Shown here: positions 31,500 through 39,776 of the stretch, piece by piece
Position numbering within the stretch: position 1 is the first letter of the stretch
Layout of the letters: the number at the start of each line of letters is the position of its first letter
Source of the DNA: Candidatus Woesearchaeota archaeon
GTDB taxonomy: Archaea > Nanobdellota > Nanobdellia > Woesearchaeales > JAFGLG01
Assembly (NCBI GenBank): GCA_016928155.1
Contig: JAFGLG010000002.1
Coordinates: 1-64,000 of the forward strand
Reading direction: 5' to 3'
Length of the DNA: 64,000 nucleotides
Notes under the pieces: generated by a model
What the model was told of the DNA's origin: nothing
Databases searched by the model: none
Seen by the model: only the letters and a program-made list of their open reading frames with translations
Position numbers and translations under genes: made by a program

Positions 31500-32171
31500 A
31501 TGATACAGACAGGGATCCTGATGAAGGACAGAGAAAGATTCTCAAAGATAATTGATCTTGACCTCAGCAGAAGCGTAATACTTGACCTGACAAACAAGAA
31601 TCAGGAGCTGAGCCAATTCGATATCACAAACCCAGAGCATTTTGAGAGCTACATCAGAAGGAAGATAGCAGAGAACAAAGCACAGATAGCGATAGGCAGA
31701 TACGACGAGAACAGGGTGATATATGACCACAGCAATGTCTTTGACGGCACCCAAAGAAGAACTGTGCACCTAGGGATCGATCTGTGGACAGAACCTGGCA
31801 CCAAAGTGTTCTCCCCATTGGCCGGCAGGGTGCACAGTTTCAGGTTCAACAATAATGTGGGTGATTATGGCCCGACAATGATCCTCGAGCACGAAACCGA
31901 CGGCAGGTTCTACACATTGTATGGGCATCTCAGCCTGGACTCTCTTGATGGGCTCCATGAAGGGAAAAAGATAGAGGCAGGACAAGAGATCGCCCGAGTC
32001 GGCAATTATCCGACGAATGGGAACTGGGCGCCGCATCTGCATTTCCAACTAATCCTTGATATGAAAGGCATGAAAGGGGATTTTCCAGGAGTTGCATCAG
32101 AGAAAGACAGAGAGAAAATGCTGAAACTGTGTCCTGATCCGAATATCATCCTTAACTTAAATCATCTTTAA
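31500..32171 (+). CDS. M23/LytM-type metallopeptidase
   Basis: 223 residues without a signal peptide. The domain (about 75-195) carries HLGIDLWTEPGTKVFSPLAG (H and D zinc ligands), ILEHETDGRFYTLYGHLS and WAPHLHFQLI (final H-x-H). Classical M23 enzymes cut peptidoglycan cross-links, but the host should lack murein and the protein seems cytosolic. Similar domains in archaea occur beside aminotransferase or modification genes with unknown substrates. GGAGGAG lies before the ATG. It is co-transcribed with the acetyltransferase. Confidence 0.85.
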   Translation: MIQTGILMKDRERFSKIIDLDLSRSVILDLTNKNQELSQFDITNPEHFESYIRRKIAENKAQIAIGRYDENRVIYDHSNVFDGTQRRTVHLGIDLWTEPGTKVFSPLAGRVHSFRFNNNVGDYGPTMILEHETDGRFYTLYGHLSLDSLDGLHEGKKIEAGQEIARVGNYPTNGNWAPHLHFQLILDMKGMKGDFPGVASEKDREKMLKLCPDPNIILNLNHL

Positions 32172-32276
32172 TTTAAGATAGCAAAAATCTTATTTTTACA
32201 GTCCATGCGCCATCAAAGAAAGCCTAATCAGTGTTATTATTTACCTGCATCCTCTGCCAGTCCGTGTGCATTTATT

Positions 32277-32349
32277 GAAAATTCAAGAGTTCCTGACCAG
32301 ATCTGCAGGGCAGATCTGGATATAATAAAAACTTATTCCTTGAATTTTC
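32277..32349. repeat. Nested perfect inverted repeats
   Basis: The outer arms GAAAATTCAAG (32277-32287) and CTTGAATTTTC (32339-32349) pair over 11 bp. The inner arms CCAGATCTGC (32297-32306) and GCAGATCTGG (32310-32319) pair over 10 bp with a 3-nt loop. An RNA from here would fold strongly. Terminator, small RNA or miniature mobile-element remnant are all possible. Confidence 0.55.
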
Positions 32350-32373
32350 CAGCAATTGGAAGAAGGTGGGCAA

Positions 32374-32463
32374 ATGATCAAAGAAAAGCAGCAAAAAATA
32401 GGAAACAGAGATCATTCAAAAAGGACTGCACAGAAGATCAGACCATCTTCAATTTTCCAGTGA
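32374..32463 (+). CDS. Very short reading frame after the inverted repeat, doubtful
   Basis: 29 codons (MIKEKQQKIGNRDHSKRTAQ...) preceded by GGTGGGCAA, the same ribosome binding arrangement as the lipoprotein gene. It overlaps the 3' end of pth2 on the other strand by 26 bp. Only the start signal supports it. Confidence 0.25.
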   Translation: MIKEKQQKIGNRDHSKRTAQKIRPSSIFQ

Positions 32464-32782
32464 CCTTGTCAATCTTCTCTTCTTCATCGGGGCCGATGCC
32501 AAGGCAAGTGACTGTGCCAGGAGCAATGACTGTCCTGCCGGCATCAGTTATTATGGATGCGACAAGCTTCTCCTGCTTTGCCAACTGCTGATATCCAAGA
32601 AGCTCTTTCAGATCAGCCACATACAGAACAACTTTCTTGCTGCCTTCGGACTGCCATGTGCTGAACTTATCCTCACTGACCCTATAAGCAGACTCAACTG
32701 AAGCATGAGCTACCTGCGCAGCAAGCTTGCCCTTGGGAAGCCTGAGATCCTTCCTTACCAAAATGACCTGTTTGAATGACAT
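32438..32782 (-). CDS. pth2: Peptidyl-tRNA hydrolase, Pth2 type
   Basis: 114 residues, the archaeal/eukaryal PTH2 fold. KQVILVRKDLRLPKGKLAAQ, VAHASVESA, then ITDAGRTVIAPGTVTCLGIG and the final DKVTGKLKMV. It recycles peptidyl-tRNAs released from stalled ribosomes. An ATTTATATAAGC box at about 32806 gives a leaderless or near-leaderless start. Divergent from corA. Confidence 0.95.
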   Translation of the reverse strand: MSFKQVILVRKDLRLPKGKLAAQVAHASVESAYRVSEDKFSTWQSEGSKKVVLYVADLKELLGYQQLAKQEKLVASIITDAGRTVIAPGTVTCLGIGPDEEEKIDKVTGKLKMV

Positions 32783-32840
32783 ACTGAATTTTCGGGGATA
32801 TGCTTATATAAATTTTATCTAAAAAAATATGTAATAAAAT

Positions 32841-32856
32841 AGTATACCTGTATACT
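32841..32856. promoter_or_regulatory. Inverted repeat in the pth2/corA divergent spacer
   Basis: AGTATAC-CT-GTATACT is a perfect 7-bp dyad upstream of the likely corA TATA (TGTATAAAAA, about 32881). It could be a binding site for a metal-responsive regulator; inference only. Confidence 0.35.
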
Positions 32857-32937
32857 TTTTATTCTCATCCATTTTTAAATTGTATAAAAAGAAATATAAA
32901 CCATAGACAATGCAGAAAACAAAGAAAAAGAGGGAAT

Positions 32938-33882
32938 ATGATAGAAGGATACAAGATACAAAAAAATCAGCTGGTGAACGCAAAGGCCAGTGACCTGGCC
33001 AGCAAAGATTTTGTCTGGCTTGACTACACAAACCCTTCTGAAAAAGAACTGAAAGACCTTTCTGAAGCAACAGACATCCCTTTCGAGTACCTCGAGAATG
33101 TGCATTTCCCGACAGAGAGGCCCAAGATATTCGAATACGGCAACTACTCGATGATCATATATGGCTCAGCATACCACAACAGGACCTCATTCAACACACA
33201 GCCCGTCTTCATCCTGATATCAGAAAACAACAATGTAATCACTCTCAAGCAGCAGGAGCATGAGGCATTCGCCAAGATAAAAGCCCTGAATGACGAGCAG
33301 AAAAAAATCCTCATGCAGAACCAGACATACTTCATCTATAGGCTGCTCGACAACCTGAACAACCAGTTCTTCAGTGTCCTCGAAGAGGTTGAAGATATCA
33401 TGGAGAGCATCGAACACGAGGTCATGCATACAGTATCCAAAACCATCGTGAACAAGATATTCAGGGTGAAGAAAAGCATCATCTATTTCCACAAGGCCCT
33501 CATCGCCAACAGGGAAGTCGTCACCATGATAGAGAAAGAATACCTCTCCATAATCGTAAAGAAAGAACTCAGGAGATTCAGGGATGTATACAATGATGTG
33601 ATCCAGCTCATAGACCTTGAAGAGACATACAGGGACATACTGACAAATGTGCTCGAGATATACCTGACAAACATATCAAACAACATGAATGAGGTTGTCA
33701 AGAAGCTGACAGTATACGGAAGCTTTGTGCTTGTGCCGACACTCATCGCAAGCATCTACGGCATGAATTTCAAGAACATGCCTGAGCTGTTCTGGCATTA
33801 TGGGTATTTCTTTTCGATAGGATTCATGGCCCTATCTGTCCTTGCAATGTATCTCACATTCAAGAGATATAAGTGGATATAG
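32938..33882 (+). CDS. corA: CorA-type Mg2+/Co2+ transporter
   Basis: 314 residues. A cytoplasmic alpha/beta domain and long stalk helix (about 1-245) lead to two C-terminal membrane helices. The selectivity motif YGMNF sits at the end of TM1 (LVPTLIASIYGMNFKNMP), and the C terminus is basic (TFKRYKWI). Forms pentamers that admit divalent cations. AGAGGGAAT precedes the ATG. A dyad at 32841-32856 may regulate it. Confidence 0.94.
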   Translation: MIEGYKIQKNQLVNAKASDLASKDFVWLDYTNPSEKELKDLSEATDIPFEYLENVHFPTERPKIFEYGNYSMIIYGSAYHNRTSFNTQPVFILISENNNVITLKQQEHEAFAKIKALNDEQKKILMQNQTYFIYRLLDNLNNQFFSVLEEVEDIMESIEHEVMHTVSKTIVNKIFRVKKSIIYFHKALIANREVVTMIEKEYLSIIVKKELRRFRDVYNDVIQLIDLEETYRDILTNVLEIYLTNISNNMNEVVKKLTVYGSFVLVPTLIASIYGMNFKNMPELFWHYGYFFSIGFMALSVLAMYLTFKRYKWI

Positions 33883-34016
33883 GCACAATCCCCATAGAAT
33901 TGCTATACTCGCTATATGATTTTTGCATAAATCTATAAGAAATTCCAAAAACATATGCAAAATATAGCAACCTTTATATATTTTGGATACTTATATATTA
34001 TATCTACATCTAAAAA

Positions 34017-34163
34017 ATGGTAGCAATAAAATTCTTTGAATCAATGGACTTTTTGGAACCAAAGTGCCCCCATTGCGAGGCCAAACTAGATTACGGAGTG
34101 AACACCCGTTTCGACAAAGAGAAAGACTCTGAAATCTGCAATAATTGCGGGAATGAAATCTAA
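34017..34163 (+). CDS. Small zinc-ribbon protein
   Basis: 48 residues: a short amphipathic start (MVAIKFFESMDFLEP), CPHCEAKLDYGV, then ICNNCGNEI, a single Cys4 ribbon. CTTTATATATT lies about 45 nt upstream with a second TATATTATAT nearer. No ribosome binding site. It stands alone between corA and ileS. Function unknown; RNA or protein binding is typical for such ribbons. Confidence 0.65.
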   Translation: MVAIKFFESMDFLEPKCPHCEAKLDYGVNTRFDKEKDSEICNNCGNEI

Positions 34164-34229
34164 ATCCTGGGGCATTAACTTTATAAATCAAGCCCAGCTT
34201 CTCCAAATGTCTTTGATGGTGATAAAAAC

Positions 34230-37184
34230 ATGTCCCAAGAACCAAAAAACTATGATTTCAGGCAGATAGAGAGCGAAATACTCGATTACTGGAAAGAAAA
34301 TCTCATATTTGACAAGGCCAAAGCCAAAAACAGGGGCAGGAAGATATTCTATTTCCTGGACGGGCCGCCATACACATCAGGAAAAGTGCATATCGGCACT
34401 GCCTGGAACAAATCCCTCAAAGACGCAGTCCTCAGGTACAAGAGGATGTCAGGGCTTGATGTATGGGACAGGGCAGGATATGACATGCACGGGCTGCCCA
34501 CAGAGAATGCAGTGCAGAAGAACCTCAATCTGAAGAACAAGGATGACATCCCAAAATATGGGGTGCAGAAATTCATAGAAGAGTGCAGGGCCTTCTCAAC
34601 AGGAAACCTCAAGATAATGAATGAGGACTTCAAGCGCATGGGTATATGGATGGACTTCGACAATGCATACCAATCCATCAAGAACGAATTCATGGAAGGG
34701 GAATGGTGGCTGGTCAAGAAAGCCCATGAGAAAGGAAGGCTGTATGAAGGAGAAAAGCCCATGCACTGGTGCGGGCACTGCGCAACAGCGCTCGCAAAAC
34801 ACGAGCTCGAGTACCAGGATGTTGAAGATGACTCCATATTCGTGAAGTTCCCGGTGGTCGGGAAGAAGAATGAATTCCTGATAATCTGGACAACGACACC
34901 ATGGACAATACCCTACAATCTCGGCGTGATGGTGAATCCGGAGCTTGAATATGTCAAGGCACAGGTCGATGATGAGGTATGGATCGTGGCAGCAGGGCTT
35001 GTCGCGCCTGTCGTACAGGCTGTGGCGAACAAGAGATACAAGGTGCTCGAGACATTCATGGGAGAGCAGCTGAAAGGGATAAAATACCATCATCCATTCG
35101 AGAAAGAGCTGAAGAAGAGATACGATGAGCTCCGCAAGGAGAGCGACAAGATCCATTCAGTTGTCCTATCAGAAGAATATGTAGACCTGAGCGCAGGAAC
35201 AGGCCTTGTGCACATGGCGCCAGGATGCGGACCAGAAGATTATGCAATAGGTCACAGGGAGGGCATACCTGGATTCAACAATCTCCAGGAAGATGGAAGC
35301 TTCCCTGATGACATGGGCAAATTCTCAAAGCTTGTGGCAAAGGTCGATGACAAGAGATTCATCGAGGCATTGCGGGAAGAAGGAGCGCTCATCGAGACAA
35401 CAAAGGTATCACATGATTATGCGCACTGCTGGAGATGCCACAAACCAGTCATATTCAAGCTCACAAAGCAATGGTTCTTCAAGATAGAAGACCTCAAAGA
35501 GAACATGAGAGAGCTCAACAAGGACATCTACTGGGTGCCGGACTGGGCAGGGAACAGGCAGTTCGACTCATGGCTCGACAATCTCCGAGACAATGGCATA
35601 ACACGACAGAGATACTGGGGAACACCGGTGCCGATATGGCGATGCGACAAGTGCGAAGCCTATGATGTCATCGGCTCAGTGAGAGAGCTGCAGGAGAAGG
35701 CAGGCAAGGTGCCTGATGACCTCCACATACCCTATATCGACGAGATAAAATGGGGATGCAAGTGCGGCGGAGAGATGAAGAGGGTGCCGGATGTGCTCGA
35801 TGTATGGATAGATGCAGGGACAACATCATGGAGCTGCCTGGATTACCCACAGAGGACAGATCTTTTCGAAAGCATGTTCCCGCCAGACTTCATCCTCGAA
35901 GGCAAAGACCAGATAAGGGGATGGTTCAACCTGCTATTTGTCGCAAGCATGATATCAATGGAGAAGACAGCATTCAAAGCAGTCTACATGCACGGGTTCG
36001 TCCAGGATTCCCAGGGAAGGAAGATGTCCAAGTCATTGGGGAATTACATCCTGCCGGAAGAGGTCATCGGGCAATACGGCGCAGACACCCTCAGATACTA
36101 CATGATAGGAGGGGCCAATCCAGGCATCGACATCAATTACAACTTCGATGACATGAAGACAAAACACAAGAACCTCATGATACTATGGAACCTAATGAAA
36201 TACCTTCTGGAGCTCGGCAAGACCAACAAGATAGGCAATGCAGGCAAGATCAGCATAGAAGAGAGGTATATCCTATCAAAACTGCATTCAACAATAAAGG
36301 ATGTCACAGAGAAATTCGAAGGATACTTCATCAACAACATCCCGTGGAAGATAGAGGAACTGCTGCTCGAGCTGTCAAGGACATACATCCAGCTGATAAG
36401 GGACAAGGCAGCAAGCGGGGAACAGGAAGATAAGGATACAGTGACTGACACAATATTCCAGGTGATGATGGGAGTTCTCAAGATGTTCTCAACCATTGCG
36501 CCGTTCATATCAGAGAAGGTGTATCTGGAGCTGAAGAACGGATTCGGCCTCAAGGAGGAGTCAATAAGCCTCTATGACTGGCCGAAATATGACCAGAAGA
36601 TGATCGATGTGAAGCTCGAGCAGGATTTCGAGCACATGAAATCAATAATAGGCGGAATACTCAGCGCAAGAGAGGCTGCACAGCTCGGGGTCAGATGGCC
36701 GCTGCTCAAGGCAGTTGCTGTGAGCGAGAAGAAACAGATAAGAGAGAGCGCTGAGAGCCTGAAAGAGCTGATAATCAGCCATACAAACATAAGAGGCCTT
36801 GAGATCAAGGAGAAGATAGATGAAGAAGAGAAGCTCAGCCTCAAGGAAGCTGAGTTCCCGGGAGGGACAGTCTACATCGACATCTCAAGGAATGACGAGC
36901 TTGAAGCAGAGGGATTCATGAGAGAGCTTATCAGGAGAGTGCAGGTGCAGAGGAAGAAGACAGGGCTCATGAAAGAGGACAAGATCAACATCATAATAAA
37001 ATCACAGAGAAATGAGCTTTTTGAGAGATCAAAAGAGCAGATAAGAGAAAAAGTAGGCGCATCAGGGATAAGATTCGTGAATGATACAGTCGACAAGGCA
37101 TACCCAAACAGGGCAACTATCAAGATCAAAGGATTGATATTCGAGATATTCTTCGAGAAGCATGAGCCAAAAGAGGTGGAATGA
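34230..37184 (+). CDS. ileS: Isoleucyl-tRNA synthetase
   Basis: 984 residues, class I, archaeal/eukaryal type. The HIGH motif reads HIGT (GKVHIGTAWNKSLKDAVLRY) near residue 55. The CP1 editing domain carries IWTTTPWTIPYNLG and a GTGLVHMAPGCGPEDY loop. KMSKSLGNY is near 598, followed by an anticodon-binding helical domain and a C-terminal region. It charges tRNA-Ile and edits valine. Cys pairs in CWRCHKP and CDKCEAYD...CKCGG suggest zinc sites. GGTGAT precedes the ATG. The stop overlaps the start of the next gene. Confidence 0.97.
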   Translation: MSQEPKNYDFRQIESEILDYWKENLIFDKAKAKNRGRKIFYFLDGPPYTSGKVHIGTAWNKSLKDAVLRYKRMSGLDVWDRAGYDMHGLPTENAVQKNLNLKNKDDIPKYGVQKFIEECRAFSTGNLKIMNEDFKRMGIWMDFDNAYQSIKNEFMEGEWWLVKKAHEKGRLYEGEKPMHWCGHCATALAKHELEYQDVEDDSIFVKFPVVGKKNEFLIIWTTTPWTIPYNLGVMVNPELEYVKAQVDDEVWIVAAGLVAPVVQAVANKRYKVLETFMGEQLKGIKYHHPFEKELKKRYDELRKESDKIHSVVLSEEYVDLSAGTGLVHMAPGCGPEDYAIGHREGIPGFNNLQEDGSFPDDMGKFSKLVAKVDDKRFIEALREEGALIETTKVSHDYAHCWRCHKPVIFKLTKQWFFKIEDLKENMRELNKDIYWVPDWAGNRQFDSWLDNLRDNGITRQRYWGTPVPIWRCDKCEAYDVIGSVRELQEKAGKVPDDLHIPYIDEIKWGCKCGGEMKRVPDVLDVWIDAGTTSWSCLDYPQRTDLFESMFPPDFILEGKDQIRGWFNLLFVASMISMEKTAFKAVYMHGFVQDSQGRKMSKSLGNYILPEEVIGQYGADTLRYYMIGGANPGIDINYNFDDMKTKHKNLMILWNLMKYLLELGKTNKIGNAGKISIEERYILSKLHSTIKDVTEKFEGYFINNIPWKIEELLLELSRTYIQLIRDKAASGEQEDKDTVTDTIFQVMMGVLKMFSTIAPFISEKVYLELKNGFGLKEESISLYDWPKYDQKMIDVKLEQDFEHMKSIIGGILSAREAAQLGVRWPLLKAVAVSEKKQIRESAESLKELIISHTNIRGLEIKEKIDEEEKLSLKEAEFPGGTVYIDISRNDELEAEGFMRELIRRVQVQRKKTGLMKEDKINIIIKSQRNELFERSKEQIREKVGASGIRFVNDTVDKAYPNRATIKIKGLIFEIFFEKHEPKEVE

Positions 37185-37597
37185 TGGTCACAGAGCCAGA
37201 ATCAATGGATGAGCTGGTCTATTACACCAACAGGAAAGTCGGGAACGGAAAAATAACTGCCTGGACATACAGGGGAGAATGCCCGAAATGCAAGAAAGGA
37301 CTGATGGGCAAGCCAAAAGACCCCAAGACCGGAAAGCCGAAGGTCAGGGCAACAGAATATGAATGCCCAGAATGCGGCTACACTGCCGAGAAAGAAGAGT
37401 ATGAGGACACTCTCGAATGCGAAGCTAAATACACATGCCCCAAATGCAGGAAAGAAGGGGAAGGAGCAGTGCCGTTCAAGAGGAAGAAAGTGATGCTCTT
37501 TGATGAGGAGAAGCAGAAGAAGACAACAGTAGATGCAGTCGTGTTCCTTTGCTCGAAATGCGGAGAGAAGATACCAGTCACAAAGAAATTGAAGTGA
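37181..37597 (+). CDS. Multi-zinc-ribbon protein coupled to ileS
   Basis: 138 residues with eight Cys in four C-x2-C pairs (CPKCKKG, CPECGYT, CPKCRKE, CSKCGEK), suggesting two or more zinc ribbons, between Lys-rich segments. The ATG overlaps the ileS stop (AATGATGG), so it is translated with ileS. Conserved small archaeal ribbons of this kind often bind RNA; no specific function known. Confidence 0.75.
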   Translation: MMVTEPESMDELVYYTNRKVGNGKITAWTYRGECPKCKKGLMGKPKDPKTGKPKVRATEYECPECGYTAEKEEYEDTLECEAKYTCPKCRKEGEGAVPFKRKKVMLFDEEKQKKTTVDAVVFLCSKCGEKIPVTKKLK

Positions 37598-37812
37598 AGG
37601 TCCATCTATCAATTTTCTGATTCTATATATTCTTAACATATTCTGAAAAGCGGGTCCATACTGCATCATCTTTCAAGTTTATTACCGGAATATCCTGCAA
37701 AGACTCCAAAATCGGCCAAAATCAGATACGCACACAAGAAAGGCCTATCAGCAGAATCCTGATACCTGCAAAACAGCAGTGATAATCCTAAAAAACAAAA
37801 GATTTAAATAGT

Positions 37813-37834
37813 ATTATGCATTATAATGCATAAT
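37813..37834. promoter_or_regulatory. Perfect 22-bp palindrome over the start of the UPF0251 gene
   Basis: ATTATGCATTA followed by its exact complement TAATGCATAAT. The ATG of the DNA-binding protein gene begins within its last 2 bases and the TATA box (GATTTAAATA) lies just upstream. It is placed to block transcription start, so it is a probable autoregulatory operator of the whole metal/redox cluster. Confidence 0.65.
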
Positions 37835-38327
37835 GGTTAGGCCAAGAAAGACAAGGATCGTCAACTTTGAACCTAATGTCACTTATTTCAAGCCCAGAGC
37901 AGTGCCGCTGAACCTGCTTGAAGAAGCTGACCTGACAATCGATGAGCTTGAGACCCTCAGATTATCAGATCTTGAGAAACTGAGCCAGGCAGATGCAGCA
38001 GAAAAGATGAGGATACACCAGTCAACTTTCCAGAGGACACTGGCAAGAGCAAGAGAGAAAGTGACAGATGCTCTAGTCAATGGAAAGGCAATAAAGATAC
38101 ACGGAGGTGAATATACCATGCCAGGAAGAGACGGAACAGGACCAAGCCCGGGCCGCGGAATAGGCCGAGGAGGCAGAGGAATTGGAAGGATGGGAGGACA
38201 GCTGGCAGCAGGACCAGGAGGAAAATGCGTCTGCCCGAAATGCAGCTACGAGATGCCGCATGCAAGAGGACAGCCCTGCAATCAGATAACCTGCCCAAAG
38301 TGCAAAAGCCCGATGACAAGAGGATAA
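37833..38327 (+). CDS. UPF0251/DUF134 DNA-binding protein with Cys-rich tail
   Basis: 164 residues. The N terminus is typical UPF0251 (MVRPRKTRIVNFEPNVTYFK, PRAVPLNLL). A sigma-like helix-turn-helix follows (LSQADAAEKMRIHQSTFQRT). A Gly/Arg-rich linker leads to a tail GGKCVCPKCSYEMPH...CNQITCPKCKSPMTRG that can bind metal. The same tail ends the next protein. DUF134 genes often accompany NifX-like and MinD-Fe-S genes in anaerobes; a metal- or redox-sensing regulator is a reasonable inference. One base separates the stop from the transporter gene. Confidence 0.85.
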   Translation: MVRPRKTRIVNFEPNVTYFKPRAVPLNLLEEADLTIDELETLRLSDLEKLSQADAAEKMRIHQSTFQRTLARAREKVTDALVNGKAIKIHGGEYTMPGRDGTGPSPGRGIGRGGRGIGRMGGQLAAGPGGKCVCPKCSYEMPHARGQPCNQITCPKCKSPMTRG

Positions 38328-38328
38328 T

Positions 38329-39414
38329 ATGTGCAAAGGGATGAATAAAGGAAAAGTGTCTGTAATCGCAGTAGCAGCCAACCTTGTCCTGGCAATCTCC
38401 AAGATAAGCATCGGCCTCATCAGCAAGAGCTCTGCCGTGCTTGCAGAAGGCCTTCATTCCAGTGTTGACATCTTATCCTCAATGCTTTCTTTTTTAGGAA
38501 TACGCGCTGCAAAAAAACCGGCAGACAAGGAACACCCATACGGGCACCATAAATTTGAAGTCCTATCAGGACTGGCGATCACAATCATCCTTTTTCTTAC
38601 AGGAGCATGGATAATCTACAGATCATATAACGGATTCATCAATCCCAGCCTGACAGAGATAAATTATCTGGCATTGGGGGTTATGGCTTTCTCAGCAACC
38701 ATAAATGAGATAATGGCAAGAATAAAACTGCATTATGGCAGAAAAGAGCATTCATTATCACTAATCTCAGACGGAATCCATTCCCGCATAGACGTCATAT
38801 CCTCATTGGTCATATTCGCAGGATTATTCCTGACACCGATATTCAAGTATTCTGATCCATTGCTCACATTCCTTATCGGAGCATACATACTCAAAGAATC
38901 ATTCAGTCTCGGGAAGGAAGCTACTGATTCCTTATTGGATGTATCAGCAGGAGAAGAGATTGAGAAAAAGATAAGAGACATAATCCACGGTCAAAAAATC
39001 GAGCTATCTGAACTAAAAACACAAAAAAAAGGATCAGTGATCACTGCAAACATGATAATAAAACTGGAAAGATCATTGAGCATAGGGCAGGCGAACGCGA
39101 TCTCATCAGGATTACAGAAAAGATTAACAGAAGAGATACCAAATCTCCAGTATATCTCAGTGCAAATGAGTTCCCATGATCTGGAAAGCAACTATTATCA
39201 GCCCACAAAAATAATCCCAGGCATAAAAATCGTGCAGGGATTCGGATGGCAAAGGAAAGGCAAATTCATTGAGAAGATACCAGAAGCCAAAGGACGCGGA
39301 CCAGGCGGAAAATGCATATGCAATAAATGCAGATATGAGACAGGACACAAACAGGGAGTGCCTTGCTCGACCATCAAGTGCCCAAAATGCAAAAACCCGA
39401 TGACAAGGGGATAA
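38329..39414 (+). CDS. Cation diffusion facilitator transporter with Cys-rich tail
   Basis: 361 residues. Six membrane helices occupy about 5-210. The metal sites have the H-x3-D pattern in EGLHSSVDILSS (TM2) and DGIHSRIDVISS (TM5), with HPYGHHKFE in the first cytosolic loop. A cytosolic beta domain follows (about 215-285). The end is a GGKCICNKCRYETGH...CSTIKCPKCKNPMTRG tail nearly identical to that of the regulator before it. CDF proteins export Zn2+, Fe2+, Mn2+ or Co2+. His-Asp site chemistry allows several of these. Confidence 0.92.
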   Translation: MCKGMNKGKVSVIAVAANLVLAISKISIGLISKSSAVLAEGLHSSVDILSSMLSFLGIRAAKKPADKEHPYGHHKFEVLSGLAITIILFLTGAWIIYRSYNGFINPSLTEINYLALGVMAFSATINEIMARIKLHYGRKEHSLSLISDGIHSRIDVISSLVIFAGLFLTPIFKYSDPLLTFLIGAYILKESFSLGKEATDSLLDVSAGEEIEKKIRDIIHGQKIELSELKTQKKGSVITANMIIKLERSLSIGQANAISSGLQKRLTEEIPNLQYISVQMSSHDLESNYYQPTKIIPGIKIVQGFGWQRKGKFIEKIPEAKGRGPGGKCICNKCRYETGHKQGVPCSTIKCPKCKNPMTRG

Positions 39415-39435
39415 AATCGTCAGGAGGAAAATAAA

Positions 39436-39765
39436 ATGCCAAGAGGAGACGGAACAGGACCAAGAGGGCTGGGTGCAGGAACAGGATGGGGCTTAGGCCC
39501 ATGCGGAGCCGGAATGAGGATGGGGCAAGGAAAAGGATTTGGACAGGGATTTGGAAGAGGATATGGGAGAGGACCAGGAAATGGAATGTGGCAAGGAAGA
39601 GGGTATGGATACAGAAGATTCGCGCCTGCACCACCTGCACCAGAACCTACAAAAGAACAGGAAAAAGACCTCCTTGAGGAACAGATAAAAATGCTTGAAT
39701 CTGAACATGAACAGATCGATAAAGAGATAGAAACCATAAAGAAAAGGATTAAAGAAATAAAGTGA
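39436..39765 (+). CDS. Gly/Arg-rich DUF5320-type protein with coiled-coil end
   Basis: 109 residues. MPRGDGTGPRGLGAGTGWGL starts a Gly/Met/Arg-rich, presumably flexible part. The C-terminal 45 residues form a charged coiled coil (QEKDLLEEQIKMLESEHEQI). This is the usual form of DUF5320, nearly always next to NifX-type or MinD-Fe-S genes. AGGAGGAAAA precedes the ATG. Possibly an assembly or metal-handling factor; function unproven. Confidence 0.8.
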   Translation: MPRGDGTGPRGLGAGTGWGLGPCGAGMRMGQGKGFGQGFGRGYGRGPGNGMWQGRGYGYRRFAPAPPAPEPTKEQEKDLLEEQIKMLESEHEQIDKEIETIKKRIKEIK

Positions 39766-39776
39766 GGAGGCAGAAA

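Noticed and set aside
34349-35156. Long minus-strand frames (162 and 186 codons) within ileS
   Set aside because: They are shadows of the strongly conserved IleRS coding sequence, without start signals.
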